From the NCBI GenBank assembly GCA_016703425.1, contig JADJCA010000030.1, positions 186,001-250,000 on the forward strand: a stretch of 64,000 nucleotides of DNA. Reading direction: 5' to 3'. The number at the start of each line of letters is the position of its first letter. Position 1 is the first letter of the stretch. Below the pieces are notes generated by a model. That model ran no database searches and was not told where the DNA came from. It saw nothing but the letters and a program-made list of their open reading frames with translations. This DNA is from Myxococcales bacterium. Its GTDB lineage: Bacteria > Myxococcota_A > Polyangia > Polyangiales > Polyangiaceae. A program made the translations under genes and the position numbers. This document shows, piece by piece, positions 59,400-64,000 of the stretch.

Positions 59400-60686
59400 G
59401 TGAACGCGGTCCAGCCCATCTCCGATGTTCCGGTAGCGGCCGGGACCCTCATCGGGGGGCGTTACGTCGTGGGCGAAGTGCTCGGTCGCGGCGGCGGCGG
59501 GGTCGTCTGCGCCGGGCACCACGTGGCGCTCGACGGGCCCGTGGCGATCAAGTTTCTGGGGCCCAGTGAGATGGAGCATGACGCCCGTCGCCGCTTCCTA
59601 AGAGAGGCGAGGCTCGCGCACCGGCTCAAGAGCGAGCACACGGTCCGCATCTTCGACGTCGGCGAGCTTCCCGACGGAACGCTCTACCTCGTGATGGAGC
59701 GACTCGCCGGCTGGACCCTCGACGTCGAGCTCGAGAGGCGCTTCGTGCTCCCCGAGCGCGAAGCCGTCGAGCTCGCCGCGCAGGTTGCCGAGGCACTGGC
59801 CGAGGCTCACGGACTCGGCATCGTGCACCGTGACATCAAGCCTCAAAATTTGTTTCTCCACGCGTCCAAGGATGGCTCGCGCACGCTCAAGATCGTGGAC
59901 TTTGGGGTGTCGCGGCAGGTCGAGGGGCTGGCCGGCACGCCGAATCAGACGCGCACCTTCATGTTTCTAGGGACGCCGCGGTACATGGCGCCGGAGCAGT
60001 GGGAGCTTGGCGCCGTGGCCGACCCGCGCATGGACATCTACAGCTTAGGCGTCGTCCTCTTCGAGATGCTGACGGCGTCGGTGCCCTTCGAGGAGCTCGC
60101 CCCGCAGGCGCGCGCCATCGCTATCGTCGGCGGGCGCATGGCCGACGCGAGGCACATGCGCCCGGAGCTCTCGCCGCGCGTGGTCGAGGTGATTCAGCGC
60201 TGCCTGAGCCCCCGCGCTGAAGCGCGGCCCTCAGCGCGCCACCTCGAGCGCTTGCTGCGCGCGCTAGGCTCGTCGTCGGCCGTCAGCGGCGGCGCGACGC
60301 TGCTCGTCTCCAACGGCCAAACGCAGATGCTCCCGCGCGAGGCGCCGGCGCGCCCCTCTCCGCTGCCCCGGGAGGCGCCCGCGCTCGCGTCGCCCGCGCG
60401 GAGTCCCCGCGTGTCATCGCAGCCGCCAATCACCGATGCGCCGATGCTCGGGCCCTTCGCTTCCATGGCACCGGAGCCCGCGTCGGGCGTCGCTCGCCGC
60501 GGCTCTGAACTGCCTCCACTGGATGCCCAAGCGGATGCGCCCGCGGACGAGGCGTCGCGAGAGGTTGCGCCATCGCGCCGCCGCATCGACGCGGTTGTGG
60601 GCGGCTTCCTCGTCGCCGTGCTCCTCGCGCTCGTGCTATCGGGCGTCGTCGCGCTGCTCCACACGGGCGGGGCGCTCCGCTTCTGA
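59400..60686 (+). CDS. eukaryote-like Ser/Thr protein kinase with C-terminal membrane anchor (right copy)
   Basis: A 428-residue kinase from GTG 59400 (VNAVQPISDVPVAAGTLIGG); an open upstream frame to 59313 is less likely. Motifs: LGRGGGGVVCAGHHVA, Lys in GPVAIKFLGPSE, IVHRDIKPQNLFLH, KIVDFGVSRQVEG and LGTPRYMAPEQWELG. A Pro/Ala/Ser-rich linker (about 285-395) leads to one terminal transmembrane helix (VGGFLVAVLLALVLSGVVAL). It is a diverged relative of the left kinase, with the same layout. Its stop lies 1 base from the fliM stop, converging. The 149-base region between it and the acidic protein is divergent upstream sequence with no clear promoter. Confidence 0.92.
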   Translation: MNAVQPISDVPVAAGTLIGGRYVVGEVLGRGGGGVVCAGHHVALDGPVAIKFLGPSEMEHDARRRFLREARLAHRLKSEHTVRIFDVGELPDGTLYLVMERLAGWTLDVELERRFVLPEREAVELAAQVAEALAEAHGLGIVHRDIKPQNLFLHASKDGSRTLKIVDFGVSRQVEGLAGTPNQTRTFMFLGTPRYMAPEQWELGAVADPRMDIYSLGVVLFEMLTASVPFEELAPQARAIAIVGGRMADARHMRPELSPRVVEVIQRCLSPRAEARPSARHLERLLRALGSSSAVSGGATLLVSNGQTQMLPREAPARPSPLPREAPALASPARSPRVSSQPPITDAPMLGPFASMAPEPASGVARRGSELPPLDAQADAPADEASREVAPSRRRIDAVVGGFLVAVLLALVLSGVVALLHTGGALRF

Positions 60687-60687
60687 C

Positions 60688-61662
60688 TCAACCCGACTTG
60701 CCGGTGCCCGTCCCGGCGACGACCGTTGGCGGCGTGCCCGGTGTCGCCGGCGCCGCGGATTTCACGGTGCCCGATGGAGGAGGCATCGGCTCTGGCTCGG
60801 CGGCGACCCCGAAGGTGCGCGTCGCCACGCGAAGCGCGATTTGGCCGTTCTGCGCCGTCGGTCGGGCCGTGAAGAGCGCGCGGTCGCCGATGCGCACCGA
60901 CGCTGTTCCGTCGACGCGGGTCGAGAAGCGGAGCGTGTCGCCGACCTTGAGTCGCCCCAAATCCGAGATGCGCATGCGTCGATGACCGAGCTCGGCCACG
61001 AGCTCGACCTCGACCTTGCTGACGGCAGCCACGACGCGGGCGTCGCGCGGCGTCGTCGCCGGGGCGAAGACCAGCGTGCGCGTAGCGAGGGCGTCTTTGG
61101 GCAACACGAGGAGAATGTGGCCCACGGACGCGTCGGCTCCGAACTGAAGGTGCACCACGATGGGGATCGCCTCGGAGGACGGATCGGCGTCGTGTTTGCG
61201 CGGCGCCGCTGCCGGAACCGCTCCGAGCGAGACGCCCAGCGGCGCCAAGACCTCACCGAAGGCGGAGACGATACCCGCCGCTACGCGCGAGACGAGCGCG
61301 ACCTGCGCGCCCGAGAGGCCGTCCGGCGAGAGCATCGGAGGCGCTTGACCGTTGCCGCCCAGAAGGCCGTCCAAGAGCAAAGAGACGGCATCGCCATCGA
61401 AGGCGAGCGCACCGGGCGACGCGCTCGGTGCGCACGCGAGCGGGACCACAAAGTGTGGACGCGGCAAGGAGGACAACGTGTCGCCGAGCTTCTCGGCGTT
61501 GGCGCCGGTCACCTGAATCGGCGTGGCGCGCCGGCCAAGGAACGGCACGGCGCGCCGGAGCGCGGCGGCGAGGCCGTCGTGGAGGTCGTCGATGCGGCCC
61601 GCGGCGCGCCGCACGCGGCCGCCTTCCGCCACCACGCGTAGGAGATGCGCGGCGCCGCTCAT
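60688..61662 (-). CDS. fliM: flagellar motor switch protein FliM, lacking the N-terminal CheY-binding segment
   Basis: A 324-residue protein with a middle domain of FliM/CheC type (VSLLLDGLLGGNGQAPPMLS, then GLSGAQVALVSRVAAGIVSA) and a C-terminal SpoA domain (VSKVEVELVAELGHRRMRIS, DLGRLKVGDTLRFSTRVDGT, SVRIGDRALFTARPTAQNGQ). The GGNG motif of the middle domain is present. The usual N-terminal CheY-P binding peptide (LSQ-EIDALL type) is not: the protein opens MSGAAHLLRVVAEGGRVRRA. The C-terminus has a Pro/Thr/Gly-rich tail. It overlaps fliL by 4 bases upstream. It is divided from fliN by the kinase insert. Confidence 0.88.
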   Translation of the reverse strand: MSGAAHLLRVVAEGGRVRRAAGRIDDLHDGLAAALRRAVPFLGRRATPIQVTGANAEKLGDTLSSLPRPHFVVPLACAPSASPGALAFDGDAVSLLLDGLLGGNGQAPPMLSPDGLSGAQVALVSRVAAGIVSAFGEVLAPLGVSLGAVPAAAPRKHDADPSSEAIPIVVHLQFGADASVGHILLVLPKDALATRTLVFAPATTPRDARVVAAVSKVEVELVAELGHRRMRISDLGRLKVGDTLRFSTRVDGTASVRIGDRALFTARPTAQNGQIALRVATRTFGVAAEPEPMPPPSGTVKSAAPATPGTPPTVVAGTGTGKSG

Positions 61663-62162
61663 TGAAGGACGAAGTCCGTGATGAGCACCTGCTCCGCCGT
61701 GGCGGCGCCGGACTTCTTGATGTGCTCGAGCAACTCTTTGCGAATGACCTCGCCCTTCGTGCGGTCCGACGCGAGATCGAAGCTCACGGTCCGCAGGTAC
61801 CCGAGCGCCGCGTCGCGCACGCGCGGAACGAGCGGCTTTAGGACCTCTTCCTTCGTCGTGTTCGAGAATTCGATCGCCAAGACGACCTTCATCGCGTGCG
61901 GCTTGCCGCTGGTGTCGCTCAAGGTCACGAGGAACGCCTCGAGCGGCAACGTCGGGCCGGGCGGCTTCGGCGCCGCGGGCACCTCGACGACGACGGTCTT
62001 TTGATGGCCAGCGCCCGCGACCTTCGCGCCACCAAACGCTGCGCCACCGGCAAACACCGCCGGCAGCACGACGCCCAGGATGGCGCCGACCTTGGAGGGC
62101 TTGGCGGCCACCGGAGCTTCCTTCTTCTCGTCTTTCTTGTCGTCCTTCTTGCTGTCGCTCAT
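61659..62162 (-). CDS. fliL: flagellar stator-associated protein FliL
   Basis: A 167-residue single-pass membrane protein. A Lys/Asp-rich cytoplasmic start (MSDSKKDDKKDEKKEAPVAA), then a hydrophobic segment (VGAILGVVLPAVFAGGAAFG), and the periplasmic domain (LPLEAFLVTLSDTSGKPHAM, KVVLAIEFSNTTKEEVLKPL, VRDAALGYLRTVSF, VIRKELLEHIKKSGAATAEQ). The C-terminal VLITDFVLQ is typical. It stabilises stators and the basal body. It overlaps fliM by 4 bases and lies 73 bases after flgE. Confidence 0.92.
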   Translation of the reverse strand: MSDSKKDDKKDEKKEAPVAAKPSKVGAILGVVLPAVFAGGAAFGGAKVAGAGHQKTVVVEVPAAPKPPGPTLPLEAFLVTLSDTSGKPHAMKVVLAIEFSNTTKEEVLKPLVPRVRDAALGYLRTVSFDLASDRTKGEVIRKELLEHIKKSGAATAEQVLITDFVLQ

Positions 62163-62235
62163 GGCGAATCCTCAGGGGCCGGCGTCGGGAGCCGGACGGG
62201 CCGTCGTGGAGGTTGGCTGCTCTGTCGCGGACCGC

Positions 62236-63519
62236 TTATTGGTTGATGTTGATGAGCTGCTGGAGCATTTCCTGTGCCGCGGAGATCGTCTTGCTGTTGG
62301 CTTGGAACGCGCGCTGATGCGCGATGAGATCCACGAACTGGGTGGCGATGTCGACGTTGGACTGCTCGAGGGCGCCCGCCGTGATGGCGCCGCGACCGCC
62401 AGCACCTGCGCTCCCGATGGCGGGGTCGCCGGAGTCGCGCGTCTGCGCCCAGAGGTTGTGACCGGCGCGCGAGAGGCCGTCGTTGGCGCGGAACTTCGCG
62501 ACGCCAATCTGAGCGACCCCGACCTTCTGCCCGTTGCTGTAGACGCCGTTGACGGTGCCGTCGGCGTCGATCTTCACGCCCGAGAGTTCGCCGGCGCCGT
62601 AGCCGTCCTGGCTCTGCGCCGACACGCTGCTCGCCGAGCCGTATTGCGTGATGCCGTCGGCGCCGGTGCCACCGCTCGCGATGGTCGTGCCGAAGGAGAA
62701 GGCGATGGGCTGCGCCGTGTTTGCGCCGTTGAAGGTCACCGTGCCACCGGCCGTCGTGGTGACGTCTTGGAGCGCGCCCGTTGTCGTAAAAGACAGGGTG
62801 CCCGCGGCGATTTCGCTGTTCTGACCCGCGGTGCCGCCTTGAATGTCGGCGCCCGCGCCGAGCGCGTGGTACTCCCATGCGCCGGCGCTTCCCTTGCGAA
62901 AGTAGACGTCGACGGCGTGCGCGTTACCCAGCGAATCGTAGACCTTCATGCTCGTCGAGAAGTTCGACGTCGCTGAGGGGTTCTGCGGATCCCACGCGGC
63001 GGCCATGGGGACCGTGCTGGCGTCGAGGTTCGCCGTGACCGTCAGCGTCGTCGTGGCCTTCGGGGCGAGCGATGCGGTGGGGAGCTGCACGTCGCTGAGG
63101 GACGCGCCGAAGGTGCCGCCAGGGCCGGCGGGGTAGCCCTGCAAGACGAGCCCCTGCGGGTTCACGACCTTGCCGTCCTTCTGAAGCGTGAACTGTCCGG
63201 CTCGCGTGAAGTAGTTGCCCTCGCCGCCATCGACGGCGCCGCGGACGACGAAGAAGCCATCGCCGGAGAGCGCGAGGTCGGTCGGTTGGCCCGTGTTCTG
63301 GAGGCTTCCTTGGGCGAAAATTTGCTGCGTTCGCGCCATTCGTACGCCGCCGCCGGGACCCTGCGTCGCGGCGTTGCCGAGGACCTCTTCGAAGAGCGCT
63401 CGCGACTGCTTGAAGCCGACGGTGCTGCTGTTCGAGATGTTGTCGCCGGTGACGCCGAGCGCTTCTCCCTCCGCGTTGAGACCCGACACGCCAGCGTACA
63501 TTGCGTTGATGATGCTCAT
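62236..63519 (-). CDS. flgE: flagellar hook protein FlgE
   Basis: A 427-residue hook subunit. The axial N-terminal motif IINAMYAGVSGLNAEGEALG/VTGDNISNSSTVGFKQSRAL and C-terminal ALEQSNVDIATQFVDLIAHQ/RAFQANSKTISAAQEMLQQL are both clear. The middle holds beta-rich segments (VYDSLGNAHAVDVYFRKGSA, AAGTLSFTTTGALQDVTTTA, GVYSNGQKVGVAQIGVAKFR) typical of FlgE. It overlaps flgD by 4 bases. The length is in the usual range. Confidence 0.95.
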   Translation of the reverse strand: MSIINAMYAGVSGLNAEGEALGVTGDNISNSSTVGFKQSRALFEEVLGNAATQGPGGGVRMARTQQIFAQGSLQNTGQPTDLALSGDGFFVVRGAVDGGEGNYFTRAGQFTLQKDGKVVNPQGLVLQGYPAGPGGTFGASLSDVQLPTASLAPKATTTLTVTANLDASTVPMAAAWDPQNPSATSNFSTSMKVYDSLGNAHAVDVYFRKGSAGAWEYHALGAGADIQGGTAGQNSEIAAGTLSFTTTGALQDVTTTAGGTVTFNGANTAQPIAFSFGTTIASGGTGADGITQYGSASSVSAQSQDGYGAGELSGVKIDADGTVNGVYSNGQKVGVAQIGVAKFRANDGLSRAGHNLWAQTRDSGDPAIGSAGAGGRGAITAGALEQSNVDIATQFVDLIAHQRAFQANSKTISAAQEMLQQLININQ

Positions 63520-64000
63520 TTCGCCTCCTCAGGCTTCGTCGCTCGGCCGACGCTCACGAGATCCGAGATGGGCGCGGTGCTGCCCGTGTCGAGAACCAAT
63601 TCCGGGTACCCCTTGTCGAAGGTGACCTTGGTCACCGTGGCGGTGACCTCGTGGGTCACCGAAACGGCGCCAGCGTCGTTTTCGGCTTTGACGTCGAGCG
63701 AATACTTGCCGGCCGCGACCGGCTGACCGCTGTCGTCTTTTCCGTCCCACGTGATGGGCATCGCTCCGGCGGCCTTGGCGCCGAGCTCGAGCGTTCGAAC
63801 CACGCGTCCGCTCTCGTCCTTGATGGCGACGGTCACCTTCTTCGCCGCGTCGCCGAGCGTGACCGAGGCGCCCGTCGCGAGGAGGCCGTCGTAGGCGACC
63901 GTCGACCCGCGCATGGTCACCGACTTGCCAACGAGGCTTGTGGCTTCGTTGTTCGAGATGCCGCGCATCTGCGCGCTCATGAGGTCGAGCTTCTGCGTCT
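63516..64000 (-). CDS. flgD: hook-cap protein FlgD, 5' end outside window
   Basis: The visible 161 residues are the C-terminal part of FlgD, the scaffold that caps the growing hook. The frame is open to the edge, and the ATG at 63980 is internal: the preceding in-frame codons (TQKLDL) look like the end of the usual N-terminal region. Conserved parts are NEATSLVGKSVTMRGSTVAY, KVTVAIKDESGRVVRTLELG, ITWDGKDDSGQPVAAGKYSL and the C-terminal beta sandwich. It overlaps flgE by 4 bases and is the first visible gene of this operon. Confidence 0.88.
   Translation of the reverse strand, partial: TQKLDLMSAQMRGISNNEATSLVGKSVTMRGSTVAYDGLLATGASVTLGDAAKKVTVAIKDESGRVVRTLELGAKAAGAMPITWDGKDDSGQPVAAGKYSLDVKAENDAGAVSVTHEVTATVTKVTFDKGYPELVLDTGSTAPISDLVSVGRATKPEEAK

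Overview
The window is a high-GC, densely coded chromosomal segment from a flagellated member of the Myxococcota (deltaproteobacterial type). The assignment rests on a DUF1592/DUF1552 gene pair, many Asp/Gly/Ser-rich lipoproteins, VWA lipoproteins, eukaryote-like Ser/Thr kinases, a MYXO-CTERM-like protease tail and a complete chemotaxis plus flagellar export locus. No rRNA, tRNA, CRISPR array or insertion sequence was seen. Very high GC at third codon positions produces long false ORFs opposite and out of frame with most real genes.

Left third (1-28.4 kb), mostly metabolism and envelope. In order: a DUF1592/1588/1585 protein (cut by the window edge) with a DUF1552 partner; a beta-propeller-like lipoprotein; class I fumarase; a small membrane-anchored protein; Cu/Zn superoxide dismutase (minus strand); two VWA lipoproteins; a POT peptide transporter; an S9 peptidase; cysE-cysK (minus strand); a MoxR-DUF58-transglutaminase operon; a 2OG-Fe(II) oxygenase fused to a TonB/AgmX-like C-terminal domain; an HxpB-like HAD phosphatase; slyX; a GcvT-like protein with two PYROXD2-like flavoproteins; and a lipoprotein behind a good sigma-54 promoter, convergent with an NtrC-type regulator.

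Middle (28.5-43.5 kb), chemotaxis. cheA (two CheW-like domains), cheW, a soluble chemoreceptor with an N-terminal truncated-hemoglobin domain and two PAS domains, cheY, cheB, cheR, cheX, a second cheY, a response regulator-CheX fusion, an Hpt protein and several stand-alone receiver proteins. A short decayed-looking stretch (41.0-42.1 kb) with an AraC-type remnant and a trypsin-like protease interrupts it.

Right third (43.5-64 kb), flagellum, read right to left: flgD (cut), flgE, fliL, fliM; then two Ser/Thr kinases on the opposite strand flanking an acidic unknown protein; then fliN-O-P-Q-R, flhB, flhA, flhF, fliA, flgF, flgJ-like; then two flagellins, fliD, fliS and a receiver protein. Most junctions are 4-base ATGA overlaps. 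A recurring promoter-like motif, THAA-N15/16-NCCGTTC, precedes both flagellins and several chemotaxis genes and fits a FliA (sigma-28) regulon, with fliA itself in the cluster.

At least six genes (sodC, the S9 peptidase, the NtrC regulator, the receiver-CheX fusion, the AraC-like gene, flhB) are each repaired by changing one base in a short run of identical bases. This pattern looks like single-base indels in the assembly rather than six independent gene deaths. Where I give a whole gene across such a break, the evidence says so.
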